Below are positions 54,020-64,000 of a stretch of 64,000 nt of DNA, piece after piece. The stretch is from Morella rubra (taxonomy: Eukaryota > Streptophyta > Magnoliopsida > Fagales > Myricaceae). Under the pieces are notes generated by a model that was given only the letters and a program-made list of their open reading frames with translations, ran no database searches and was not told where the DNA came from. Position 1 is the stretch's first letter. Every line of letters begins with the position of its first letter. The DNA is taken from positions 1,320,645 through 1,384,644 of the forward strand of contig CM025853.1 of assembly GCA_003952965.2 (NCBI GenBank), read 5' to 3'. A program made the translations under genes and the position numbers.

Positions 54020-55075
54020 CTCCTTGCACGTTTTATATGAATATGAAAAGAGACCTAAGAAGTGTAGAGGATTTATTAATGGTTACCAACAGTAACCATG
54101 TACAGGATATATCATTCACTAAGAAAAAAATGCAAGGGAATTCACCCTCTGTTTGGATACAAAGGAGAAATAACACGCTCTCCCCTAATTGGAGATTACA
54201 AAAACAACCTAAATAGTGGAACCAAATACCATCGCATTTGAACTTTCATTTCAAAATCAGTGTGTGGAGTCTTCTGGACACCCCTCCCGGTGCAAAAATA
54301 GCTATGTTCAACAAAATGGGAGCAGAAATAGTACAAGCGAGAGCCTGAGTAATGACACCTTGACTACTTGGCTCATATACCCCTGGCATTTCAGTAGACC
54401 ATCTTGCCATATTCTACATTTGGTCCACTATAACCACGTGTCCAACTTGAGAAATCATATCTGTTCTCAAAATCAGTTCATGCATAGCCATGGCCTCCCC
54501 CAAAATTCACACCATTGATGTTTCCATGACCCGTATTGTTTTTTGCTGCAAGAACGACCAGATCATTAGATCCAACCACATACTAGAGTAATGTAATAGC
54601 TTATTTTAATCAGACATGGAAAAAACAAAAATGAATACAATCTTGGATGGATATTTGGTTTGACGGAGAGTACATGTGATCCAATTGGCAAAGATGTTTT
54701 TGGAATGTCTACTAAAAACACACAATTTAAACTTTGTCACCATCGTATAATTAATGAGGGAGATTGATGGCAAAAACTTCAGTTTGCCTTGCTTTTCCCT
54801 AATATGAACTTCACCATTCACAACAGAAATTACAGAAGCTTGAAGTAGTGATACTGAATGTCATACGCAAAACCATGCGAGAATTACCAAAAATAACAGA
54901 TGTATAGAAACTCATAATCTAAGGCTCCCACATAAAGGGTGTTGCACAAATACTACCTAGGGACTATGATGAAGAGTGATTTCTCAAGGCCTCAACACAA
55001 AGCTACCTTTTTTAACCAAACACGGATAGGCCAACACATTGAGCAGAAGAAATAGGAAGCACAAAGTTAGAGGTG
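54020..55075. repeat. Left border of cluster unit III
   Basis: 54480-55075 matches 26580-27190. 54050-54470 is mostly unique and has a 100-codon plus-strand frame (54216-54518) that I cannot support as a gene. Confidence 0.45.
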
Positions 55076-55417
55076 ACCAATCTCATACGGATGAATTCGC
55101 GCTCTCATTAAATAACTGAATACAGGAGAGGAAAACATATATATTAGGGGGTTGCCTCCCTTCGCCACACTAACACACCCAGCTACATGTAACAGAGGAT
55201 GTCATGGGGGAATTCGCATGGTGACCAGAATGAGAATGAAGCAGAGAAGCATGACACTTTTGTGGAGAAATTTTTGTTGATTGGCATTGAAAGGAAAAGG
55301 AAAAATCAGGGACAAGGCTAATCCCCAAAGTATTCATATGACCACTGAGGCATCTGATCCAATATGCACAGAAACAAATTAGCAGCGCATATCAGAACAT
55401 AACAGCAAAATCAATAC

Positions 55418-55516
55418 CTGAATAGCACCAAGCATGGAACAAGCACGTTTGAATTCAACAATAAGGCATGAATAGTGTTACTGCATCCAAGATAACACTA
55501 CATACCACCCCTGTTG
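55418..55516 (-). pseudogene. Exon W4 of gene G, with a stop
   Basis: 99 nt with both splice sites; the second Gln of QQH reads TAA. Otherwise nearly identical to W2. Confidence 0.5.
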
Positions 55517-55849
55517 CTGCATAGAAGATATCAAAGATGAAATGTGAATATACTTAAAAGTAATAAGTCCAAACGGGGTGCAGCCAAATCTACTATTTGA
55601 TGGACCTTATTTCTTATGGCTGGGCCCATGATGCTTGAAAACAGCTTCAAGTTGTTCCACGGTTTACACTTCCATCCAAATAAGCATAAGTCGCACTGAA
55701 ACAAGTAACAATCAAATATATTGGTTAGTAGAAGAGATGGTCCGTATGACATTTGTGAGTATATACCCATTCCAGATATCAAGCAGAAACAAGAGAAGTA
55801 AAAACCTTGTTCTATAATTACCAATCGTTTCCAAGTAAAAACAAGAGGA

Positions 55850-55974
55850 GCTGAAACATCAGGTATTGCAGATGCCTTATTTGGATGCAAGGGACAGCTC
55901 TGTGCCTCTGCAAGTTTAACAGGAGAGCCCCGTGTGGAATGGATCAATATTGTCCTTCAATGCACTTACCTAAA
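55850..55974 (-). pseudogene. Degraded exon X relic (unit III)
   Basis: Minus-strand RGSPVKLAEAQSCPLHPNKA; same altered 3' end as 28130-28278, showing common descent of units II and III here. Confidence 0.45.
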
Positions 55975-56976
55975 ACAAACATAATACAACAATTTTGTAT
56001 ATGCTTACTGATATGATTAGTGCCTGTTCATCAAAAACTTGGAAAATGTCTAATCCACAAAGAAATAACAGCATAAGCATAGTAGATTTAAAAAGAAAAC
56101 TCACTTACAAGTGCATCAGATGATATTCTTCTTGGTCACAAAGATCATGGCTTTGAGGCTATAAAAGGATTAGGATTTATGCTTCAAATTAGGTGAGCAA
56201 AGAATGAATTTTGCAGAGTTTGGCTATGCTCTTGAAGCCAAAGGAAAGGACAGAGCAAAACTGGAAAATGCTATCCTAAAAATCACCTCGAGTATGAATC
56301 AAATAATCTGTCAGTCATCAAACAGATATTGTAAAGAATTTAGTGTCAAAGTCCCATCATTCACTTATTAAAAGTTCAAACTGTAGAGAGCTAACCATGC
56401 CAGTCCGGCTTCCAGTGAAAATTGACCACAGAAAAGAAACCATAAGGAATTCAGCATAGCATAGTGAAAAACCTGCAGGAATTGAGCATCCCCAGCTTTG
56501 TACACTCCAGAGTGATTTCTAGGTATGGGATCGGAGAGACAGACTAGTCTTTGACTTATAGTCTCCGCAGCATTGTCCATACCTGAATAGCAACAAGAAT
56601 GGAACAAGAACGTTCGAATTCAATAAAACTAAGCCGTTAATGCTGTTGCTGCATAGAAGATAACACTACATACCCCCCTGTTACTGCATAGAAGGTATCA
56701 ATACATGAAATGTGACTAAGGTTAACAGTAATAAGCCAAAATGGAATGCAGCCAAATCTAATATTAGATGGACCTTATTTCTTATGGATGGGCCCACATT
56801 GCTTGAAAACCGCTTCAAGTTGTTCCACTGTTGCATAGCAATTCCATACAAATAGGGAATCTCTAATTGAAATGAGTCACGATCAAATATATTGGTTATA
56901 CTGAAGGGATAGTTGTATAACATTTTTGAGATCCATAGTATTCCAAGCATCAACCAAAAACAAGAGAAGAAAAAAC

Positions 56977-57128
56977 CTGTATGATAAACAATCCTTTCCA
57001 AGGTTTGCCGCAGCGAGGAGCTGAAACTTCAGGTATTACAGATGCCCGGGGCAGTTCTGTGCCCCTGCAAGTTTAACGGGAAGAATGCTCACGTACAATG
57101 GATCATCATTGTCCTTCAATGCACTTAC
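56977..57128 (-). pseudogene. Exon X5 of gene G, one stop
   Basis: 152 nt with both splice sites kept; the Gln after HL is TAA. A degraded exon W lies upstream at about 56580-56690. Confidence 0.45.
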
Positions 57129-57412
57129 CTAAAACAAGAACAGTACGACAAATTTGAGTATGCTTAAGGATAACCCTAGCAAGTCAAAAAGACATTTGCC
57201 ATTGATGTAAAATAACTTAAAACATTCTCCAGAATTTTAGGAAGCAGCTATCCTGTTGAATGGGAATTTATGATACTGTTCTTACTCGAATCAATTGCAT
57301 GCTCAACGAAAGCCACTTCTTTTCACAGACCGACAACTTCCTACTGGCCAAATGGTGACTGACTTCTTCTCTTGTTATTGTTAGCAGTAACATCCTTCAT
57401 CATAGTTTGCAA

Positions 57413-58070
57413 GTACCTGGATGAATGACAAGAAACAGATTGAGCTTTCACAAGTAGCTATTGTTCACAGTTCTGCCCATCATTGTGTCACTATAAAGTT
57501 CACTTCTTCCTATAGATTTAAATTTTCAAGATAGTGACGATTTTTCATTTTTTTTTTTTTTTATTGGTAGGGGGCCTGGCATATAGGAATTGGTATAACT
57601 GATTTTGTTACTGTTCTCAGTAGGAAAAAAGTGCATTTGTTTCTTTGTTTTCTAGTATCGTCTGCGCTTGGTAAGTATCTTTATTTGCACTTACAAAAAG
57701 ATACAAAAAAGAACTGAAAACAAAAGTAATACTAAGGATAAAGAAAGGAGCACCATTGAAAATTCATTTACTCGGTTTCATCGATCGATAAGATCGCTCT
57801 TTACAACCCTTCTTAAGTTTCACTTTTCAAAAATTTTATAACTGGAAGTAACAGAAACTGGACAAGAATCCTACGTTGCCGTTGATTACATTTTCCTTCA
57901 TGGCAGCTTTCAAGAGAAAGGTACGGGATGATAAATTGGATTATACACTTCAGGAGATTTGCCACCTGACAACAAGTCCCGCTGGTAGTCACCAAGAAAT
58001 GACAGCATAACCATAGTAGATTTAAGCAAAAAATACACACAAGTGCATCAGATGATCTTCTTGGGTCACT
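57413..58070. repeat. NLR-relic tail module, copy 5
   Basis: Matches 5310-5880, with a T16 run near 57550. No gene is supported. Confidence 0.6.
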
Positions 58071-58569
58071 GGGTTACAAAAATCAAGGCTTTGAGGGTAT
58101 AAAAGGATTAGAATTTTTGCATCAAATTAGGTTAGGAAACAATGAATTTTGAAGCGTTACAACTATGCATGAGAAACCAAAGGACGGGACAGAGCAAACC
58201 TGGAAACTGCTATCCTAAAAATCTACCCAAGCATGAATCAACTTATCTTCCAGCCATCAAACAAATATTGTAAAAGAATTTAATGTCAGAGGCCAATCAT
58301 TCACTTACTTGGTGTTGTCCTTCGGTTCCATCGGAGAGACCAACTAATCTTTCAATTACAGTCTCTCCGAAATAATGAACAAATGGCAAGGCATTCTGTT
58401 TCAATAAATATCAGATTTTAAGCAAAAGTAGAACAGAAATGGTAAATGATATTGATAAACGAATAGCTAGTTGAGAAGAGAAAAACAAAAACATAAATAC
58501 CTAACAGTAAAAGCTGAAATACTGCTGCCACAGCATCTATGCAGGGAACTTGCTAGACTTTGAGCTCGT

Positions 58570-58787
58570 TCAAATCACTTCCCCACGAATCTTTATGCTG
58601 GAGACACGACCAATCTTGCTCCATTCTTTTCATTTTCTTTTCAACTGTGTCTCTAGCAAAGGACATTCTTCGATCTCTAGATATCAAAGGGAAGCAGACA
58701 ACCCCTCTTCTATCAGGAATTTGAACTTAGGGCAGATAATGATCTCCAAAAACTGAAGTTCACAATGAGTGTATGTTTAGCCTCATC
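58570..58787 (-). pseudogene. Orphan NLR 3'-terminal exon Y3, broken
   Basis: Acceptor GTAGAG|GATGAGG at 58788/58787; two bases missing after HTLI shift the frame, and the SLRYL Arg codon is TGA. The end of the exon and its stop at 58570 are kept. Confidence 0.5.
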
Positions 58788-58799
58788 CTCTACAAAAAC

Positions 58800-59649
58800 A
58801 GAATACGGTGCCTAGATTAGATAAACCTGACTAATTAAGCACAAGGGTACAAAATCAAACCTACGCTGAAGTCTTTAGAAGAAAATTCTTACATGCTCAA
58901 GAATGATTTGTCCTTTTCTCCCCCCTTCTCTTGTAAACTACAAAACTACTATCGCTTCATGTCTCGACGTCAATGGTGTCATTTTCGCATAAGAATAGTA
59001 ATAGAAGCTTGAATGTCGATGAATCATGCGCTGATAAATAGCGTGCTGAATACAACAGCCTTTTCAATTCCCAGAACAAAGCTTTTGTTCACTTTTGGCT
59101 CTCCCACCCTTCTTCTCTCTGGCCTTCCTGCTTGTCATATAAATGGCAGTTTTAGATCGCATTCGTTCATCCACAGTTGAGAAGTCATGTTGTTTATGTA
59201 TGTGACTCATGAGAATTGGAGACTAAATGTTTAGATCATAAGTATATGAATTTGATACTAAATCTTACTGCACCAAGATTCATATTGTTTAATTTGAAAA
59301 TAAAGGTCAAGGTTTAAATGAACTGACACCTTTGAATAGGAATTCTAAGAGATATATTATGTTGGTTAGCCATGGCCTCCCCCAAAATTCACACCATTGA
59401 TGTTTTCCACAACCCGTATTATTTTTTGCTGCAAGAATCACCAGATCATTACTTCCAATCAGATACTTGAGTAATCTAATAGCTTATTCTAATCAGACAT
59501 GGAAACAATAGTTAGCAAAGATGTTTTGGAATGTCTACCAGAAAAGCTATTTAAATTTAGTCTCAATCATAATGAGGAAGAATGATGGCAAAAATTTCAG
59601 CTTACCTTGTTTTTTCCTATATGAAGTTTAGCATTGTCTTTTGTACCAA
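58800..59649. other. Unique and shared spacer before NLR-C
   Basis: 59080-59200 matches 21915-22060. 59370-59640 is a shortened version of 26640-26960. The rest has no copy and no supported gene. Confidence 0.45.
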
Positions 59650-60116
59650 TAAAGTTCAAACTGTACAAGCTAAGAATGCCAGCCGCTCCAGTTATAAAGT
59701 CAGAAGACTGTTTAAGAGAGAAACCCGCACATGATTCAGACAATTCAATTCGAAGCTTATAACATCCATAAGGAATTCAAGATAGCATGGTGAAATGCAG
59801 ACATGCGAAACAAACCTGTCAAAATTTAGCATCCCCATCTTTGTAGACTCGACGGCAATTGCTAGTTATGGCATTCGAGAGACCAAATAGTCTCCTAAAT
59901 AATGGAGCCGATGAAGATTGAAGGAGTGGCCAGAGCATTCTGTTTCATTAAAGAATGGTTTTAAGAAAACGTTAAAAATAAATGGTAAATCTTATTGACA
60001 AATTAATAGATAGTTGAGAAGAGAAAAACGAGAAACAAATACCTAACAGTAAAAGCTGAATATAGTCTTGACAACACTCGTATCCATGCAGGGTACTTGC
60101 TAGATGTGGAGCTCCT
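59650..60116. repeat. 3' flank of NLR-C, shared with NLR-A and NLR-B
   Basis: Counterpart of 11098-11570; closer to NLR-A than to NLR-B in its details (for example 'caacactcgtatccatgcag'). Confidence 0.65.
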
Positions 60117-63100
60117 TCAAATCACTTCCCCATCAATCTTTATGCAGAGCACATGAGTGCCTTATCTTTTCCTTTTTATTTTTCAACTGTTTCTCTCTAA
60201 CGAAGGACATTCGTTGATCTCTAGATATCTAAGGGAGGCAGGCAGACCCCTTCTGGCAGGAACTTGAACTCATGAAGCTGTTGGCAGGAACTTGAACTTA
60301 GGGCAGCGACAATATTCAAATATCTAAGGGAGGTGAGGTGTCGAAGGCCCTTGTTGTCAAGAGATTCCATACTTGGAAAATCAGAGATGGTAAGACTGTC
60401 AGACTGTTAGGCAGCAACCACGCCTCTGGAAAGGACTTCACATCTTCTGATTTGCCTCCAATTTCCAATTCTGAAAGAGAGTGGAGATTTTCCAAACCCC
60501 ATCCCATCCTGCTGGCAACGAGTTTGTCACAATTGGTGATGGAGATTTCAATCAAAGTAGGAGGCAAGCCCCCTTCAGGAAATGACTCAATTTCTGGACA
60601 ATCTCTTATCTCAAATACAGAGAGGGAAGCTGTATGTGCATCTTTTCCGGTAGTGACCTCAGACTCGTCTGTACAATTGAGGATGTGAAAAAACGTGTAA
60701 GATTGGTGGCACGCAATCCTCCGCATGGGAAAGGACACAAAATTAGGGCAACCTTGGATTTGTATCCACGTGGCCAGTAAATCGTGTTCATTTTGTGGTT
60801 CGAGAGACTCCAATTCCTACATTCATTGATTGTGATTTCCAATCTTTGAGATGAAGTTTAATGGAAGGGACCTGAGGGAATCACAACTGTTTATCAACTC
60901 CAACCATTGAAGGGATGGAAAGCTGAAGTGGATTGGGAGCTCTAATTTCGAACAGTTTGAGATGACAAGAGCTAGATAACAAGATAGCAGTTGGAGTCGA
61001 TTATTCCCTCCGGTAGGGACTCTAGTGAATCATCTGACCTTCAATTGAGAGGTGCTGCAATCCAGCTGGCAAATCCTGTAACGGAACGCCGTTACAATTT
61101 CTTAGATGCAATACACGTAGATCAGGAGCCCTAGGGATTGAAGCCACCAGCCGCGGACAATTTACAATATCAAGTTGGGCTAACGAAGGAAGATGGATGG
61201 GCAACGCTGCTGTTAGCTTGGGACAATCACAAATCAAAGAGTTTGAAGATTAGTAAAAAAGGCTTCATCTTCATTTTCAGCACCGAAACATGAGATCCAA
61301 TTCTCCCACTCCGGCATATCCTCAAACTTGAGAGATTTCAAGGCTCCAAATGGCTGAATCGAAGAACAACACTAGTGCCATAGAACTCCAAGCCCACTGT
61401 GTAATTTCATCAAAGCCATCAATTTTAAGTCTTCCAGAGAGGGTAGCTGCCCAATTGGTGGCAACACGCTCAATATTTACAATGGACAAATAGAGTATAT
61501 TTTAGAGAATGAAGATCGTCCCACCCAATCTGGAAAACTTGCTACCGCTATAGCCTCTGATAGAGAGCGCTTTTAAGTTTGTATGAGGCTCGAGACTGTT
61601 CAATACGCCGACGCTTTGACTTTCTGCAATATTACCATCAGTGGCCCATTCCAACTCCAAGTCCTCAAGGTACTTGATATTCTTTAAGCTTGCATCCATA
61701 GCATCTGCAGCAGATACAACATTTTGGAGCCCCGAGATACAAAGCCTTCCCCTGAGATTTACAAGTTTCACCAACTCTCCAACACTTGAGCCACCGTGTT
61801 TGCTGACGACGAACTTCGACAAAGTCTGGAGATTTCTTAGTTTACCCAATTCAATTGGCATCTCCTTGATGGGAGTATTCAAGATAAAAGATGACCCAAA
61901 TTAATGAGTTTGTGCATCTCTCTTGGCAATATAGTGAGATATTCGCAGCTTGTTAAATGCAGTGTTTGTAAATTACACAACTCACATACGGAATCCGGCA
62001 GCTTTCTAATTGAAGTTTAGAAAGGTCCAAATTGCCGTAGATGTTTCATTTTGCCAATTGAATCAGGCAATTCGGTGAGATATTTACACATGATAAATTC
62101 AGTGTTTGTAAATTGCACAACTCACATACGGAATCGGGCAGCTTTCTAATTGAAGTTTTAGAAAGGTTCAAATACCGTAGATGTTTCACTTTGCTAATTG
62201 AATTAGGCAGTTCGGTCACATTTTCATAGCCATGCAAGGACAACACTCTCAAGCATCTTAACATCGGCAATAAATCATGTGATAGCTCTTTACTTAAGAT
62301 CTGGCCATAACCATTTAGTGCGAGGAATGTGCGCAAGCCCTTAGCATTGTAAAGCGTCTCAGACTTCTTCACATCATCAAAGCTTTTCTCGAAAGTGGAA
62401 AAGTGGCGAGCCTTGTTTCCAATTTCATGGCAATTGGAGGTCACCTGATTTCAGGGCCTACAGCACGTAAGTGAACGGCCAAAGATATCATTCGTTGGCT
62501 CAGTGCATTCTTCACAGATAGTAGCCTTACAAAAAATATACTCACCGTATACCGGGACATTGTTTTGTGGTATAGAGATGCGATTGGTCTCTCGCTTACT
62601 ATGACCTGTTTTTGATGTAAATGACTATCACCCAAACTTTTTTCCGAAATTGTTTTGTACTTTATATTGCTTTGCAAGAAATTTCTGCCTATCGAAGCCA
62701 AATTGAAGCTCCTCTTTCTAAAGCGCAATAAATACGTCGTGTGAAATTAATGGAGAACAGTAAGCAAGAAGCGCATGTAGGACCTTGCTGATGGTTATTG
62801 GCAAGTGTATTGAGAGGTCGTCAAAGCGAATACACGTACCGTTTTCGCAATTCCTATATATCACTCTTCAAGATCTTATCCTCGTTAATTTAATATTCTA
62901 GATTTTAGACCATAGGAGATATTATCAACCAATTGCCCCCTTGGCTGCTAAGGTAGAACATTGCGACTTCTTTCGACAATATCTCTGATATGTCGATGTT
63001 TACTGTATGCATTCTAGAGCATGTTAAATTCTCGCAAAATCATTGCTAACTGAAATCGATGATTGCGAAAATAATTAAGGACCACGCAATCCTTTCTTTG

Positions 63101-64000
63101 GTAAATTTTTTTTTTATGAGGACAACAGTTAAGATACTAGCGACAATAAGACTTTCGCAGCTTACGAGCATGGCTTAGAGATCACTTGTGGGGGTTATGC
63201 GATGATCCTCTTACCTTCCTTAGTTGCGATTACATTGATATAATAGGTTGCCATAGATCTCCGATCTCTTAAGGATCACTCATAATTCTCATTCTAAATG
63301 TCTCACTCAATAAAACGATGAGAACTCTGTTTCTTTTCCCATTAATTTTTCTGCGTCTAATGCAATCTCTTGAATTGATAAAAGTTGCGTAAATCCTGGT
63401 CGCATAACCACATGTAGTATGTATTCTTCATCTCATTGAGATTTCGTAAGTTTTTTGTTATCTTCAATTACAAATAAAGTCAGTTCGATATGTCAAACCC
63501 ATTCTTTTAAGTGCGATTATAGTTAACTTCTCCACGCTGATCTTAATCATCATATCACAGCGTGTAGCAAGGGTGGAATGTTCGCACGCAGAGCCTGCCC
63601 ATGCAACGACATCTTAGTCTTCACTATCTACCCTTCCGACACCTTTCTTTCATTTCTGTCGGTCACACGAGCTTTATTTATTCTCCTTGCCTTATTGTCT
63701 TAGGTCGTACATAAAATGACCATGATTCTTGAAATAAAGACGTCGTGGTGCTATATCCTTCTACTCTGTTATGACTTCTTCTTTCAACACTTTTCTTTCT
63801 ACGCACCGACCTATAGTCTTTTTTGTGATCTTTGCTAATACTTTCCTAGTTCTCTCAGTACCCAGCTTTTTTTTCGGTTACTCAATTAGCAAAAGGATAA
63901 GATGAAAGTTGAGATGGATTTGCGTACCTTAATGGCAGTAGTTTGGTATTCAGCATCTAGCTTGGATCGCAAGGCTTCAGTATCAATCTCGTCCAAGATG
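60117..64000 (-). pseudogene. NLR-C: CC-NB-ARC-LRR gene, partial at the window edge and broken
   Basis: The LRR half (60117-62444) is clear but frameshifted. Open parts are 62444-62046 (CHEIGNKARHFSTFEKSFDD to SIRKLPDSVCELC), 61882-61502 (MPIELGKLRNLQTLSKFVVS), 61237-61022 and 60813-60316. An extra 'caggaacttgaactcatgaa' insertion lies at 60260-60290. 62445-63890 corresponds to the NB-ARC with dense indels (see finding). 63890-64000 is again nearly identical to 37090-37200 (CC domain, DEYQTTASKVRK region). The 5' end lies beyond the window. Confidence 0.8.
62445..63890 (-). other. Indel-saturated NB-ARC segment of NLR-C
   Basis: Aligns in order with NLR-B 35920-37090, in short matching words ('aagatcttatc', 'ttttagaccataggaga', 'agcaagggtgg') separated by insertions and substitutions every few bases. 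No frame is open. The change from clean to noisy and back is abrupt at both ends. Confidence 0.7.

Noticed and set aside
54216..54518. 100-codon plus-strand frame in unit III
   Set aside because: No recognised motif, no intact copy, and a related stretch near 50400-50580 is not in the same frame.

Overview
The window is nuclear DNA from a flowering plant, most likely a woody eudicot. It is AT-rich and gene-poor, full of nested repeats, with GT-AG exon fragments and plant transposon types (a TRIM with a tRNA-Met primer site, a LINE with RNase H, SINEs, MITEs). It carries three copies of a CC-NB-ARC-LRR (CNL) disease resistance gene of the RPP13-like-protein-1 / At3g14470 type, all on the minus strand. 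This subfamily is known to expand in tandem in trees. The species cannot be fixed from sequence alone; a Fagales-like genome is only a guess.

Layout. Three paralogous cluster units repeat across the window. Unit I (about 5.3-18.7 kb): relics of NLR 3' exons and of an unidentified gene G, then NLR-A (11571-15254), then its upstream flank, then a piece of a coiled-coil gene. Unit II (about 26.5-42.2 kb): the same order with NLR-B (33667-37442). Unit III (about 54.5 kb to the end): the same order with NLR-C (60117 to beyond 64000, cut by the window edge). Between units I and II (18.7-26.5 kb) lie two more coiled-coil gene relics, a CACTA remnant and a complete 404-bp TRIM element. Between units II and III (42.3-54.5 kb) lie a nearly exact copy of bases 1-2918, another coiled-coil relic, a complete MITE, and a second, older copy of bases 2923-5290.

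Genes. No NLR is intact as written. NLR-A has a clean 438-residue CC-NB-ARC half and a clean 680-residue LRR half, separated by about 320 bp carrying a 1-nt frameshift, small deletions and tandem duplications. NLR-B covers the whole gene but is broken by many small indels. NLR-C has a readable but frameshifted LRR half; its NB-ARC half (62445-63890) is so full of indels, between nearly perfect flanks, that it resembles uncorrected long-read sequence. Indels dominate over substitutions in NLR-B as well, so some breaks may be assembly errors rather than biology. Three other gene families appear only in pieces: exon 1 of a conserved plant protein of unknown function (4184-4670 and a deleted copy at 51685-52058); a coiled-coil protein gene with recognisable exons (90-nt and 117-nt exons, plus a Ser-rich exon) in five main relics; and gene G, with 99-nt and 152-nt exons repeated beside the NLRs.

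How it fits together. This is a birth-and-death resistance-gene cluster in which the NLR, its downstream LRR-end exons, gene G and the coiled-coil gene were copied as a package. Shared breakpoints (for example the MITE to coiled-coil junction at 18.2 and 41.2 kb) show that rearrangement preceded duplication. I see no CRISPR, operon, rRNA or tRNA gene, and no clearly new molecular system. The most unusual biological candidate is the array of stand-alone LRR-terminal exons, two of them fully open with splice acceptors, downstream of the NLRs.
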